Positions 26,834 through 35,774 of a DNA stretch of 64,000 bases are shown piece after piece. The DNA comes from Pseudoxanthomonas sp. X-1. Lineage in GTDB: Bacteria > Pseudomonadota > Gammaproteobacteria > Xanthomonadales > Xanthomonadaceae. Both the position numbers and the translations under genes were made by a program. Location: positions 4,453,038 through 4,517,037 of the forward strand of contig NZ_CP083376.1 in NCBI RefSeq assembly GCF_020042665.1. The letters run 5' to 3'. Positions within the stretch are counted from its first letter, which is position 1. Every line of letters begins with the position of its first letter. The notes beneath the pieces were generated by a model. That model was not told the DNA's origin. It made no database searches and was given only the letters and a program-made list of their open reading frames with translations.

Positions 26834-27331
26834 ATGAACGCGCAGGCGCCACACCCCGCACAGGATTACCGCGCCACGATGGCGGCGCGCATCGGCGTGG
26901 GCGTGCTGGTGGCGCTGCTGCTGGCGCTGTGCGCGGCCGGCGCGCGCGCCGGCAGCCTCGGCCTGATGGTGTGCGCGCTGGTGCCCGCCGGGCTGCTGGT
27001 GGCCGGCCTGTGGCGGCTGCGGCTGACCCTGGACGCCACCTCGCTGCAGGTCCGCACCCTGTTCGGCGTGCGCCGCATCGCGCTGGCGCAGGTCGCGCGC
27101 GCCTGGCTGTCGGCGCCGCGTGGGATCTGGTCCTACGGCCGCGCGGTGCCCATGCTCGGGCTCGCGCCGCGCCAGGGGCCGCCGCTGGTGATCGGCCTGC
27201 AGGCGCTGCCGCATGCGGCGCTAGTCGAACTGGGCCGCCGCCTGGTGCCCTACGGCGTGCGCATCGAGGTGGCCGACACGCCCGCCGCGCGCCGCCTGGC
27301 GCGCCGCATCTGGCAGCTGCCCAAGCGGTAG
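26834..27331 (+). CDS. Hypothetical membrane protein with PH-like domain
   Basis: 165 residues. Two hydrophobic segments (about 19-39 and 42-62) form an N-terminal hairpin, followed by a domain of about 90 residues reading LTLDATSLQVRTLFGVRRIA, the pattern of bacterial PH-like domains attached to a membrane. No catalytic residues seen. The gap to rmuC is only 59 bases, so it may be co-transcribed with it. Confidence 0.6.
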   Translation: MNAQAPHPAQDYRATMAARIGVGVLVALLLALCAAGARAGSLGLMVCALVPAGLLVAGLWRLRLTLDATSLQVRTLFGVRRIALAQVARAWLSAPRGIWSYGRAVPMLGLAPRQGPPLVIGLQALPHAALVELGRRLVPYGVRIEVADTPAARRLARRIWQLPKR

Positions 27332-27390
27332 GCAGCTCCTGAGGCGCGCCGGCGCAATGCCTGAGACCGGCGGCCGATACACTGCGCGCC

Positions 27391-28977
27391 ATGCAAGCCG
27401 ACACCCTGATCCTGGGCGTACTGATCGCCGTCGTCCTCCTGCTGCAACTGGTCCTGTTGCTGCGCCGCGGCCAGCACGGCGCGCTGGAACAGGCCCTGCG
27501 CGAGGAGCAGCGCAGCGGCCGCAGCGAACTGCGCGAACAGCTCGACGGCCTGGCGCGCCAGCAGGATGCGCGGCTGGACCTGTTCGCCCGCAACCTCACC
27601 GACCTGTCCACCCGCACCGACACGCGCCTGGACCAGCTGCGCGAGGCGCTGGGCGAGGACGCGCGCAAGGCCCGCGCCGAGGGCGGCGAGGCCCAGCAGC
27701 GCACCGCCGAACTGCTCGGCGCGCGCCTGCAGGACATGCGCACCCAGCTGGATACCTTCGGCCGCCAGCAGGAGGCGCGCATCGTCGCCTTCGGCCAGCA
27801 GCTGGCCGAGCTGATCGCCCGCAGCGACACGCACATGGCCGCGCTGCGCGAGCAGCTGGCCGAGGACAGCCGCAAGGCGCGCAGCGAGAGCGGCGAATCG
27901 CTGGGCCGCTTCAACGAGCAGCTCGGCCTGCGCCTGACCGAGCTGACCCAGCGCAACGAGGCGCGCATCGGCGAGATGCGCGCCACGCTGGACCAGCAGC
28001 TGCAGCGCCTGCAGGCCGATAACGCGGCCCGGCTCGAGCAGATGCGCGTGACCGTGGACGAGAAGCTGCAGGGCACGCTCAACGAGCGCCTGGATGCCTC
28101 CTTCAAGCTCGTCTCCGAGCGGCTGGAGCAGGTGCAGCGCGGCCTGGGCGAGATGCAGCAGCTGGCCACCGGCGTGGGCGATCTCAAGCGCGTGCTGACC
28201 AACGTCAAGTCGCGCGGCGGCTGGGGCGAGGTGCAGCTGGAGAGCATCCTCGAGCAGACGCTTACCGCCGAGCAGTACCAGCGCGGGGTCAAGCTGCGCG
28301 AGGACGGCAACGAGATGGTCGACTTCGCGGTGCGCCTGCCCGGGCGCGGCGCGCAGGACGCGCCGGTGTGGCTGCCGCTGGATTCCAAGTTCCCGCACGA
28401 GGACTACGAGAAGCTGCTCAACGCGCAGGAGGCCGGCGATGCCGAGGCCGTGCGCGCCACCGGCGCGCAGCTGGAGCGCGCCATCCGCGTGCAGGCCCGG
28501 TCCATCTGCGAGAAGTACATCGTGCCGCCGCGCACGACCGATTTCGCGGTGATGTTCCTGCCCACCGAGGGGCTGTACGCCGAGGTGATCCGCCGCCCCG
28601 GCCTGGTCGATCTGCTGCAGCGCGAGCACCGCGTGGTGATCGCCGGCCCGACCACGGTGACCGCGCTGCTCAACAGCCTGCAGATGGGCTTCCGCACCCT
28701 GGCCATCGAGCAGCGCTCCAGCGAGGTGTGGGCGCTGCTGGGCGCGGTGAAGGGCGAGTTCGGCAAGTTCGCCGGCATCCTGGAGAAGGCCGAGAAGCAG
28801 ATCCACACCGTCGGCAAGAGCCTGGGCGATGCCAGCCGCAAGACCCGCACCATCGAGCGCAAGCTGCGCGGCGTGGAAACGCTGGCCGGCGCGCAGTCGC
28901 AGGCGCTGCTGGGCGAGGACCTGATCGGCGACGCCGACGAGGGCACCGCTGCGGGCGGCGAGGACGAAGAAGCCTGA
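27391..28977 (+). CDS. rmuC: RmuC domain protein
   Basis: 528 residues: one N-terminal membrane helix (LILGVLIAVVLLLQLVLLL), a long coiled-coil region with heptad-like repeats (about 30-260), then the RmuC domain (SRGGWGEVQLESILEQTLT, LDSKFPHEDYEKLLNAQEA, CEKYIVPPRTTDFAVMFLP). RmuC limits recombination at inverted repeats; the domain resembles a PD-(D/E)XK nuclease. Its presence is fitting in a chromosome with many palindromic repeats, but no functional link follows from that. The family assignment is clear. Confidence 0.93.
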   Translation: MQADTLILGVLIAVVLLLQLVLLLRRGQHGALEQALREEQRSGRSELREQLDGLARQQDARLDLFARNLTDLSTRTDTRLDQLREALGEDARKARAEGGEAQQRTAELLGARLQDMRTQLDTFGRQQEARIVAFGQQLAELIARSDTHMAALREQLAEDSRKARSESGESLGRFNEQLGLRLTELTQRNEARIGEMRATLDQQLQRLQADNAARLEQMRVTVDEKLQGTLNERLDASFKLVSERLEQVQRGLGEMQQLATGVGDLKRVLTNVKSRGGWGEVQLESILEQTLTAEQYQRGVKLREDGNEMVDFAVRLPGRGAQDAPVWLPLDSKFPHEDYEKLLNAQEAGDAEAVRATGAQLERAIRVQARSICEKYIVPPRTTDFAVMFLPTEGLYAEVIRRPGLVDLLQREHRVVIAGPTTVTALLNSLQMGFRTLAIEQRSSEVWALLGAVKGEFGKFAGILEKAEKQIHTVGKSLGDASRKTRTIERKLRGVETLAGAQSQALLGEDLIGDADEGTAAGGEDEEA

Positions 28978-29410
28978 GCACGCGGCCGGGTGTCTGGCAG
29001 CGCGTGCGCCGACACCCGTGGGAGTGCGACCTCGCGTCTGCGGCGATAGCCGCGCTCAGGCGCCGCCACGCAGGCTCCCTCGCGTAAAAACGCATGATCT
29101 CGTCGTTCCCCTGGACGCGGGAGCCCAGTGACATGCTCGGCAAAGCAGCAAAGGCGCTGGATTCCCGCGTTCGCGGGAATGACGGTGACGGTTTCGTCGG
29201 GCGTTCCCGCGCTTGCAAGGCCGTTCCGGATTCATGGCCGGGACGTGTCCATCCTTCCGGCGCGCCCGTTGCGCGCCGCGGCGTCGTCCGCGCCGCCATC
29301 AGATGCCGCCCCTGCGATGCCCCTCACGTTTCCGGAACGGCAGCGCGCGTAGGGTCCATAGCCTGCGACTGGGTGCGTCCGGCATGTGGCGCAAATCAGG
29401 AACTGGATCG
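28978..29410. repeat. Gene-free region with an inverted-repeat element
   Basis: About 430 bases without a credible gene. It contains a perfect stem ATTCCCGCG/CGCGGGAAT (29161-29180, TT loop) inside an element flanked by CGTCGTTCCC (about 29101) and GGGAATGACGG (about 29175), the kind of repeat scattered between genes in xanthomonads. It may end the rmuC transcript. Confidence 0.5.
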
Positions 29411-29692
29411 ATGGCGCAGCCGCACGTGGCAATGTTCTCGTTCACCCTTGGCGCGAACAACAGCATTGGGCCCGCCGAACTGCGCGAGCTCTGGGCCCGG
29501 GCCAGCGGGGTGAACGCCGTCCACGTCGGGCGGCGCCTGCAGCCCTACGGCGATGAGCGTCCCACCTATACGTTGTATGGCCCGCAGAGTCTGACCGGTG
29601 TGCATGAGGTCGGCCGGCGCCTGTGCGCGCTGCTCGAGGCGCGGCATCTCAATGCCAGAGTCGTGACGCTCTGTGGCACCGCCGGTGTCTGA
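29411..29692 (+). CDS. Small hypothetical protein
   Basis: 93 residues starting MAQPHVAMFSFTLGANNSIG; ends in the overlap with the next gene. No signal peptide, membrane segment or known family. A longer frame upstream reads as Arg/Pro-rich shadow. The same-strand partner starts 20 bases before this stop, so the two probably belong together. Confidence 0.55.
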   Translation: MAQPHVAMFSFTLGANNSIGPAELRELWARASGVNAVHVGRRLQPYGDERPTYTLYGPQSLTGVHEVGRRLCALLEARHLNARVVTLCGTAGV

Positions 29693-30086
29693 TTCCGGGC
29701 AAGAGGCTCCCCATTCCGAAGTTCCTGCGGCGCCGGGCGCGCCGCCAGCGTCGCGGACGCACACGCCCGACCGCCGCTATTACCGCTTCGTCCGCGCCAA
29801 CACCAACGCGGAGCGGATGATGCGCGAAGTCATCGGCACGCTCGAGGAGCTGGGCCTGCTCGGCCATACCGTGTCCATCGGCGCCATCCACGGCCCGCCC
29901 CGCATCGATGCGGCGGGCACCTGCGCACTGGTCGTCAGCGTGCGCGCCTACCCGGACTGGCTGCTGGCCGCGGCGCCCCTGCTCGACCGGCGCGGCCTGG
30001 TCGCCCGGGTGCGGGACGACGACACGGAAGTCCACATGCCCCCGGGCGTGGCGGAAGCCGGCGTTAACATTTCCAGCCTAGACTAG
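29673..30086 (+). CDS. Small hypothetical protein
   Basis: 137 residues from GTG 29673, which overlaps the previous gene by 20 bases. The first 35 residues are Pro/Ala-rich and unlikely to fold; the rest (YYRFVRANTNAERMMREVIG onward) looks globular. No family recognised. Its stop is followed after about 36 bases by the glutathione peroxidase gene. Confidence 0.55.
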   Translation: MAPPVSDSGQEAPHSEVPAAPGAPPASRTHTPDRRYYRFVRANTNAERMMREVIGTLEELGLLGHTVSIGAIHGPPRIDAAGTCALVVSVRAYPDWLLAAAPLLDRRGLVARVRDDDTEVHMPPGVAEAGVNISSLD

Positions 30087-30122
30087 CGGCCCGTTCCTCC
30101 CTCCCAGTGCGAGCCTGCGCCG

Positions 30123-30665
30123 ATGACCAGCCTGTACGACATTCCCCTCACCACCATCGACGGCCAGCCGGCCACGCTCGGCGACTACCGCGGCAAGGTG
30201 CTGCTGGTGGTCAACGTCGCGTCCAAGTGCGGCCTGACGCCGCAGTACGCCGGGCTTGAGGCGCTGTACCGCGACAAGCACGAGGCCGGTCTGGAGGTGC
30301 TCGGCTTCCCGGCCAACAACTTCAAGGAGCAGGAGCCGGGCAGCGATGCGGAGATCGCCAGCTTCTGCAGCACCGAGTACGACGTGACCTTCCCGCTGTT
30401 CTCCAAGATCTCGGTGGCCGGCAACAGCGTGCATCCGCTGTACCAGGCGCTGGTCAACGCCCAGCCGGTCGCCATCGGCGAAGGCCCGCTGCGCGAGAAG
30501 CTCAAGGGCCTGGACATCAAGGTCAATCCGGCGCCGGGCGTGCTGTGGAACTTCGAGAAGTTCCTGATCGGGCGCGATGGTCGCGTCGTGGCGCGCTTCT
30601 CTCCGGATGTGCCGGCCGACGACGCGCGACTGCGCGAGGCCGTGGACGCGGCGCTGGCCGTCTGA
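30123..30665 (+). CDS. Glutathione peroxidase (thioredoxin-fold peroxidase)
   Basis: 180 residues. Catalytic Cys36 in NVASKCGLTPQY, then FPANNFKEQEPG and WNFEKFLIGRDG, the three conserved blocks of the family, which contribute Gln/Asn/Trp around the active cysteine. It reduces hydrogen peroxide and organic hydroperoxides in the cytoplasm. A strong terminator follows at 30686-30723. Confidence 0.93.
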   Translation: MTSLYDIPLTTIDGQPATLGDYRGKVLLVVNVASKCGLTPQYAGLEALYRDKHEAGLEVLGFPANNFKEQEPGSDAEIASFCSTEYDVTFPLFSKISVAGNSVHPLYQALVNAQPVAIGEGPLREKLKGLDIKVNPAPGVLWNFEKFLIGRDGRVVARFSPDVPADDARLREAVDAALAV

Positions 30666-30685
30666 CCGCCAACGCCCCCGGTGCA

Positions 30686-30723
30686 AACGAAGAAGGCCGC
30701 CTGCGAGGGCGGCCTTCTTCGTT
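30686..30723. terminator. Bidirectional intrinsic terminator between the peroxidase and mla genes
   Basis: A stem of about 16 bp (AACGAAGAAGGCCGCC against GGCGGCCTTCTTCGTT) with a 6-base loop. It sits between two convergent genes and carries AAGAAG on one side and CTTCTT on the other, so it can serve both strands. Confidence 0.85.
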
Positions 30724-30738
30724 GACGCGGGCTGCGAC

Positions 30739-31770
30739 TCAGCGCGCGTTGGGCATGATGGTGGGGATGGCGTCCATCGGCACGGTCGGATTGTCGTCGT
30801 CGTCGCGCAGGTAGGCCGGCAGGTCGTCGTTGGCGTGCCCCTTGCGGCGGCTGCGCTCGCCTTCGTCGCTGATCTGGTAGTTGCGCCGCTGCAGCCAGCC
30901 GTCGCGGAACAGCGCGTATTCGTCCACCGCGCCTTCGCGGATGGAATCCAGCGACATCAGCTGGGTGCGCACGTCGACCAGCTGCAGGCCCTGCAGGAAG
31001 ATGCGGGCCTTGTCGTTCTCCACGCGCTGCACCGGCGAGAGCGGCGCATCGCCGACCAGGCCGAAGGTGTCGCGCACCGTGCGCGGGCCGAACAGCGGCA
31101 GCTCGAGGTAACGCGACTGGCGCCAGCCCCACACGCCCAGGGTCTGGCCGAAGTCCTCGCTGGTGTTGGGCACCTGGTCGCGGGTGGCCACGTCCATCAC
31201 GCCGCCGACGCCGGCGGTGGTGTTGATCAGGAACCGCCCCAGCGCATCCCAGGCCTCGCCCGGCTTGCCCTGCAGCAGGCTGTTGACCACCGTCAGCGGC
31301 TGGCCGAGGTTGTCGAAGAAGTTGTGCACGCCGTTGCGCACCGGGCGCGGCACCACCTTGACGTAGGCGGTGGCCAGCGGCTTGGCCACGTTGCGGTCGA
31401 CCACGTTGTTGAAGGCGTGGACCTTGCGGTTCCACTTCTCCCACGGGTCGTAGCTGGGCGGCGCGCCTTCGGCGGGCGGCGGCAGCGTGGGATCGGCGAC
31501 CGGGTCGTAGGACGAGGTGCCGTAGATGGCGCCGTAGTCACCCTCGGCGCTGGTCGGCGGCGCACTGGTCGCGGCGGCGGGCGGTGCCGCGGCCGGCTCG
31601 GCGGCCTGTGTGGCGGGTGCCGGCGGTGGCGGTTCGACCGCCGGTGCGGTGGCGGGCGGCGGCGGCACCGTGGTGCCGGCCGAAGGCGCCGTCGGCTTGG
31701 CGGCATTGGACGCGCAGCCGACCAGCAGCAGGCCGGTCAGCAGCGGAGACAGCAGGTGCAAGGTCTTCAT
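30739..31770 (-). CDS. mlaA: Phospholipid-retrieval lipoprotein MlaA (VacJ)
   Basis: 343 residues. Lipoprotein signal with lipobox ending in Cys19 (LLVGC), a Pro/Ala-rich linker (about 20-105), then the VacJ domain (YDPWEKWNRKVHAFNNVVDR, VRNGVHNFFDNLGQPLTVVN, GGVMDVATRDQVPNTSEDFG). MlaA sits in the outer membrane with a porin and passes mislocalised phospholipids from the outer leaflet to MlaC. It is the last gene of the mla operon. The linker is longer than in Escherichia coli, and a C-terminal acidic extension (YLRDDDDN) is present. ATG 31770 puts the lipobox at the N-terminus. Confidence 0.93.
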   Translation of the reverse strand: MKTLHLLSPLLTGLLLVGCASNAAKPTAPSAGTTVPPPPATAPAVEPPPPAPATQAAEPAAAPPAAATSAPPTSAEGDYGAIYGTSSYDPVADPTLPPPAEGAPPSYDPWEKWNRKVHAFNNVVDRNVAKPLATAYVKVVPRPVRNGVHNFFDNLGQPLTVVNSLLQGKPGEAWDALGRFLINTTAGVGGVMDVATRDQVPNTSEDFGQTLGVWGWRQSRYLELPLFGPRTVRDTFGLVGDAPLSPVQRVENDKARIFLQGLQLVDVRTQLMSLDSIREGAVDEYALFRDGWLQRRNYQISDEGERSRRKGHANDDLPAYLRDDDDNPTVPMDAIPTIMPNAR

Positions 31771-31820
31771 TTCCTGAGATCCCTCTGGGGGCGGGCCGAC
31801 GCGGTGTCGGCGCCGGTCAA

Positions 31821-32120
31821 TCAAGCGGGCTGGTAATCCAGCGCCGGTGTCAGGCGATACGCGGCGCACAGCTCGGCCAGGCCGGGCGCGGCGCCTTCCA
31901 CGGTGACCGCGCCGCTGCCTGCGGCACGCAGGCGCGCGGCCAGCGCCACCAGCAGCGCCAGGCCGGCACTGTCCAGCGCCGACACGGCCGACACGTCCAG
32001 CCGCTGCGCGCCGTCCAGCGCGCGCTGCGCGGCCGGCCACAGCGCCTGCGCGGCGGCACGGTCCAGCGCCCCGGTGAAGATCAGGGCCGGACCGTCGCGT
32101 CGGACTGCCGCGTCACTCAT
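31821..32120 (-). CDS. mlaB: STAS-domain protein MlaB
   Basis: 99 residues forming a single STAS domain (ALIFTGALDRAAAQALWPAA, LDVSAVSALDSAGLALLVAL). The conserved DSAG(L) motif corresponds to the phosphorylatable Ser/Thr loop of anti-sigma antagonists. In the Mla complex MlaB binds the ATPase MlaF and stabilises it. It lies between mlaC and mlaA, 8 bases after mlaC. Confidence 0.85.
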   Translation of the reverse strand: MSDAAVRRDGPALIFTGALDRAAAQALWPAAQRALDGAQRLDVSAVSALDSAGLALLVALAARLRAAGSGAVTVEGAAPGLAELCAAYRLTPALDYQPA

Positions 32121-32128
32121 GTCCGCGG

Positions 32129-32791
32129 TCAACGCTGGCCGGTATCGCCGGAGGCCTGCAGGCGGCCAGCGCGCAGGTCGGCGGTGACCTGGGCGATGGA
32201 CTTCTGCCGCAGCGGGCCGTCGAACTGGTTCTTGAAGGTCTGCACGTAGGAAATGCCCTCGATCATCACGTCGAAGACCTTCCACTGGCCGCCGACGTTG
32301 CGCAGCAGGTAGTCCACCGGCACCGGGTCGCCGCTCTCGCGCAGCATCTCGCTGGACACGCGCACGCCCTTGCCGTTGGGCAGCGGGGTCTCGGACTTGA
32401 TCCGTACGCGCAGGCGCGAGTTGAAATCCAGCAGCGACTGGCCGTAGCGCGCGGTCAGGTTGTCGGCCAGCGCATCGGCGAAGGCGCTGACATCGGCATC
32501 CGAGGCGCCGCGGCCGTGCACGCCCAGCACCAGGCGCGCGGCGTAGTTGCCGTCGAAGGCGGTGTTGAACTCGTTCTTGATGAACGCCTTCAGCGCCGCC
32601 GGGTTGGACTTGAACTCGGCCCGGCGCTGTTCCAGCGTGGTCAGCACGCGGGTGGACTGGCTCAGCACCACTGCGCTGGCCGAGCCCTGCGCGGGCGCGG
32701 CGGCCGCGGCGGAGGCCTGGGCCAGGGCGACGGTCGGGGCGGCGGCGGCCAGGACGGCGGCCAGGGCGAGGGTGATGGTGGAACGCTTCAT
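32129..32791 (-). CDS. mlaC: Periplasmic phospholipid carrier MlaC
   Basis: 220 residues with a Sec signal peptide (VALAQA cleavage). The Tgt2/MlaC domain is recognisable by FIKNEFNTAFDGNYAARLVL and by the lipid-pocket region VPVDYLLRNVGGQWKVFDVM. MlaC shuttles phospholipid between MlaA and MlaFEDB. The start overlaps the mlaD stop by four bases. Confidence 0.92.
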   Translation of the reverse strand: MKRSTITLALAAVLAAAAPTVALAQASAAAAAPAQGSASAVVLSQSTRVLTTLEQRRAEFKSNPAALKAFIKNEFNTAFDGNYAARLVLGVHGRGASDADVSAFADALADNLTARYGQSLLDFNSRLRVRIKSETPLPNGKGVRVSSEMLRESGDPVPVDYLLRNVGGQWKVFDVMIEGISYVQTFKNQFDGPLRQKSIAQVTADLRAGRLQASGDTGQR

Positions 32792-33330
32792 GGGGTGTCT
32801 CCCTTGGGGGCGGTGGCGGCCGGCGCAGGCGCCGGGCTGGCCGCGGAATCGTCGCCAGCGGGCTTGCCACCGCCGCTGAACATGTATTTGCCGACCAGCT
32901 GCAGCAGGTCCACCGCCGGCTGGGTGTAGGTGATCTCGTCACCGGCCTTGAGCACGTCCGGGTCGCCGCCCGGCGACAGGCCGATGTAGTTCTCGCCCAG
33001 CAGGCCGCTGGTGAAGATGCCGGCCGAGGTGTCGGCCGGCAGGGCCTTGTACTGGCCGTCGATGCGCAGGGTCACCACCGAGTCGAACGTCTTGGGATCC
33101 AGCGCGATGTTGGCGACCTGGCCGACCACCACCCCGCCGATCTTCACCGGCGCCTGCACCCGCAGCTGGCCCAGGTTGGTGAAGCGGGCCTTGAGGTCGT
33201 AGCCGCCTCCGCCGAAGCCGAAGGAGCGGTTGGTCGAGGCCAGCGCCAGCACCAGCAGCGAGGCCAGTGCCAGCAGCAGGAAGGCGCCGACGGCAAATTC
33301 GAGTCGTGGTCCGCGTGCGGCCATGGTCAT
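32788..33330 (-). CDS. mlaD: MCE-domain protein MlaD
   Basis: 180 residues: N-terminal membrane anchor (FAVGAFLLLALASLLVLALA) and one MCE domain (LKARFTNLGQLRVQAPVKIG, VVVGQVANIALDP), then a Pro/Ala-rich tail. It forms the hexameric ring of the inner-membrane Mla transporter. ATG 33330 is used; an internal Met at residue 3 is equally possible. 129 bases separate it from mlaE. Confidence 0.92.
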   Translation of the reverse strand: MTMAARGPRLEFAVGAFLLLALASLLVLALASTNRSFGFGGGGYDLKARFTNLGQLRVQAPVKIGGVVVGQVANIALDPKTFDSVVTLRIDGQYKALPADTSAGIFTSGLLGENYIGLSPGGDPDVLKAGDEITYTQPAVDLLQLVGKYMFSGGGKPAGDDSAASPAPAPAATAPKGDTP

Positions 33331-33459
33331 TTCACCTGTGTGCTGAACGAGGCAACGACGTGGATCGCAGCCTGATTTTCGTTGAATCCCCGCATGCGGA
33401 TGTGCGGGCGCGTGCGAGGACTCGCGTGGAGGCGTGCGGGCGCTGGCGCAGAAGGCGCG

Positions 33460-34209
33460 TCATTGGAACAGCATCGCCGAGAGGATGAAGTTGAGCATCA
33501 GCACCAGCAGCGAGCCGTTGACCACCGCGCGGGTGGTGGCCACCGAGGTGCCCTCGATGGTCGGCTCGGCGTTGAAGCCCACGTAGGCGGCCACCAGCGC
33601 GGCCACGCCGCCGAAGATCGCCGACTTGAGCAGGGCCACGCCGAAGTCGTCCCAGACATCCACGCTGCCCTGCAGCGCCGACCAGAACGTGCCGTTGTCC
33701 AGGCCCAGCACCTTGACCGCCTCGAACCAGCTGGCGCTAATCGCCAGCGAGCAGAAGAACCCGGTCAGCAGCGGCACGGTCAGCACCGCCGCCCAGAAGC
33801 GCGGCGCCACCGCCTTGGCCACCGGATCGATGGCCATCAGCTCCAGCGCCTTGATCTGGTCGGTGGCGCGCATCAGGCCCAGCTCGGCGGCGATCGAGCT
33901 GCCGGCGCGGCCGATGAACAGCAGCGCGGTCAGCACCGGGCCCAGCTCGCGGTACAGCGACAGGCCCAGCAGCGTGGACAGCGCATCGGAGGCGCCGAAG
34001 GTGGTGAGCGTGCGATAGCCCTGCAGGGTCAGCACCAGGCCCACGAACGCGCCGCCGACGGCGATGATCGGCAGCGAACGCGCGCCGATCTTGTAGATCT
34101 CGCGCGTCAGCTCGGCCCAGAAGTCGCGCGTGGGCACCGAGGCGCGCAGCACCGAGAGCGAGAACAGCCCGGCGGCACCCAGCGAGCGGATGGAAGTGGC
34201 GAAGGCCAT
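33460..34209 (-). CDS. mlaE: Mla transporter permease MlaE
   Basis: 249 residues with five or six membrane segments and the conserved permease block IGRAGSSIAAELGLMRATDQ, which contains the coupling helix to the ATPase (EL..M..T.QI). It is the integral membrane subunit of the Mla lipid ABC transporter. It follows mlaF after 10 bases. Confidence 0.93.
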   Translation of the reverse strand: MAFATSIRSLGAAGLFSLSVLRASVPTRDFWAELTREIYKIGARSLPIIAVGGAFVGLVLTLQGYRTLTTFGASDALSTLLGLSLYRELGPVLTALLFIGRAGSSIAAELGLMRATDQIKALELMAIDPVAKAVAPRFWAAVLTVPLLTGFFCSLAISASWFEAVKVLGLDNGTFWSALQGSVDVWDDFGVALLKSAIFGGVAALVAAYVGFNAEPTIEGTSVATTRAVVNGSLLVLMLNFILSAMLFQ

Positions 34210-34219
34210 CAGGCAGGTC

Positions 34220-35008
34220 CTATGCGGCCCGCGCCGAGGCGGCGCTGTCGAAGGGGATGGGGCCGTCGGGCGCGCCGCGCAGGAACTGGCGCACCAGCGG
34301 ATCCTCGCTGGCCTCCAGCTGCGCCGGCGTGCCGGAGAACACCAGCCTGCCGTTGGCGATCACCACGGCCTGGTCGCAGACAGGCAGGGTCTCGTGCACG
34401 TGGTGGCTGACGATGACGCTGGTCAGGCCCAGCGAATGATTGAGCCGGCCAATCAGCGACATGATCACGCCCGAGGCGATCGGGTCCAGCCCGGTCAGCG
34501 GCTCGTCGTAGATCATCAGTGGCGGGTCCAGCGCCAGCGCGCGGGCCAGGGCCACGCGCCGGGCCATGCCGCCGGACAACTCGCGCGGATACAGCCCGCC
34601 GGTGGCGCGCAGGCCGACCGCGTTGAGCTTCAGGTCGACCAGCTGGTCGACGAGCGCGCCCGGCAGCGCGGTATGCGTGCGCAGCGGCAGGGCGACGTTC
34701 TCGGCCACGGTCAGGTCGGTCAGCAGGCCGTTGCCCTGCAGCAGCACGCCGAGGTTCTTGCGCAGCTCCAGCAGCGCGCGCGCGCTGCGCGGGATCGGCT
34801 GGCCGAACAGCGCCACCGTGCCGGCCGCCGGCACCAGCTCGCCGGTCAGCGCCGCCAGCAGCGTGGACTTGCCGCTGCCCGAGGGGCCGAGCACGGCGGT
34901 GATGCTGCCCTTGGGCACCACCAGGTCCAGACCGGAGAGGATCGTGCGCCCACCGCGATCCAGGCGGACCGCATCGAACTTCGCAGCAGGAGCGTGGGAA
35001 TGCGGCAT
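34220..35008 (-). CDS. mlaF: Mla transporter ATPase MlaF
   Basis: 262 residues of an ABC ATPase: Walker A LGPSGSGKSTLL, signature LSGGMARRVALARAL, Walker B LMIYDEPLTGLDP, and a switch His in VIVSHHVHET. I start at ATG 35008 (MPHSHAPAAKF); in-frame starts at 35062 and 35071 would add a Pro-rich extension. It energises lipid transport through MlaE. First gene of the mlaFEDCBA operon. Confidence 0.92.
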   Translation of the reverse strand: MPHSHAPAAKFDAVRLDRGGRTILSGLDLVVPKGSITAVLGPSGSGKSTLLAALTGELVPAAGTVALFGQPIPRSARALLELRKNLGVLLQGNGLLTDLTVAENVALPLRTHTALPGALVDQLVDLKLNAVGLRATGGLYPRELSGGMARRVALARALALDPPLMIYDEPLTGLDPIASGVIMSLIGRLNHSLGLTSVIVSHHVHETLPVCDQAVVIANGRLVFSGTPAQLEASEDPLVRQFLRGAPDGPIPFDSAASARAA

Positions 35009-35110
35009 GCGATCGTCTGGCGGAGCGGGAGGAGGGCGGAATGCGAAAAATCGGTTAAGCATGGCCTGCACGGACTGAATGCCACCATGACTGCACCGGC
35101 CAGTTCAAAA

Positions 35111-35139
35111 ATTGTAGCTCGACCGCGCTATGCCTTGCA
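35111..35139 (-). promoter_or_regulatory. Candidate promoter of the mla operon
   Basis: On the minus strand TACAAT (35111-35116) makes a good -10 box, with TGCAAG 17 bases upstream as a weak -35. It lies about 100 bases before the mlaF start and is one of few AT-rich spots in the intergenic region. Confidence 0.35.
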
Positions 35140-35486
35140 CGTGGCGCCCGTCTCCGCTGTCGCAACGCTGCGTGACAAGAGCGACATGCGGCCAACCTCG
35201 CAGGTCCGCTCGAGGTCGCGTCCATCAGTGGCGCCATGAGCCCCTGGTGACGAGCGAAAAGTCTTCGGTCGCTGCCTGAAAACGGCAGCCGATCTCCAGC
35301 CGCCCAGGCGGGATCCGGCGCGTCCGCCGCGCCAGGTGTGCGTTTCAAGAGAGCGCGCGTTGCGGCTTGTCGATCGCCCGGGATCGGGACCGCGGCCCGG
35401 CCCGCGGTCGCGACCATCGTGGCGCTTGTGCGCATCGCCCGGGCACGCGACGATGCCGCCAGGACCTGTCGAGCACGGAATCAACA
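35140..35486. other. Intergenic region, no gene recognised
   Basis: About 350 bases between the mla promoter region and the DUF6916-like gene. Only shadow-like open frames are present. It contains GC-rich self-complementary stretches (CGATCGCCCGGGATCG near 35381) but no clear terminator. Confidence 0.3.
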
Positions 35487-35774
35487 ATGGAACTGTTGAG
35501 CTTGGAGCACTTCGCCGGAAGCGTGAACGAGACGTTCGCGGCGCAATTGAACGACGGCGAAGTGGCGTTCGTGCTGGTCGAAGCGCGGCCACTGCCGGCG
35601 CCCGCCGCGGCCCGGCGCGCCCCGTTCTCGCTGCTGTTCCGCAATGGCTCGTCGTTCCTGTTTCCGCAGCAGACCTACCAGATGCGCCATCCGCGCCTGG
35701 GCGAGATCGGGATCTTCCTGGTGCCGGTGGCGCGCGAGCGCGACGGATTCCTGTATCAGGCGGTCTTCAACTGA
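35487..35774 (+). CDS. DUF6916-like small protein
   Basis: 95 residues beginning MELLSLEHFAGSVNETFAAQ, with LVEARPLPAP and PFSLLFRNGSSFLFPQQTYQ and ending in GIFLVPVARERDGFLYQAVF. The pattern matches small proteins annotated DUF6916 that accompany tail-collar (microcystin-dependent-protein type) genes. It converges on, and overlaps by 8 bases, the GNAT gene. Function unknown; it may be a structural or chaperone partner of the collar proteins. Confidence 0.65.
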   Translation: MELLSLEHFAGSVNETFAAQLNDGEVAFVLVEARPLPAPAAARRAPFSLLFRNGSSFLFPQQTYQMRHPRLGEIGIFLVPVARERDGFLYQAVFN

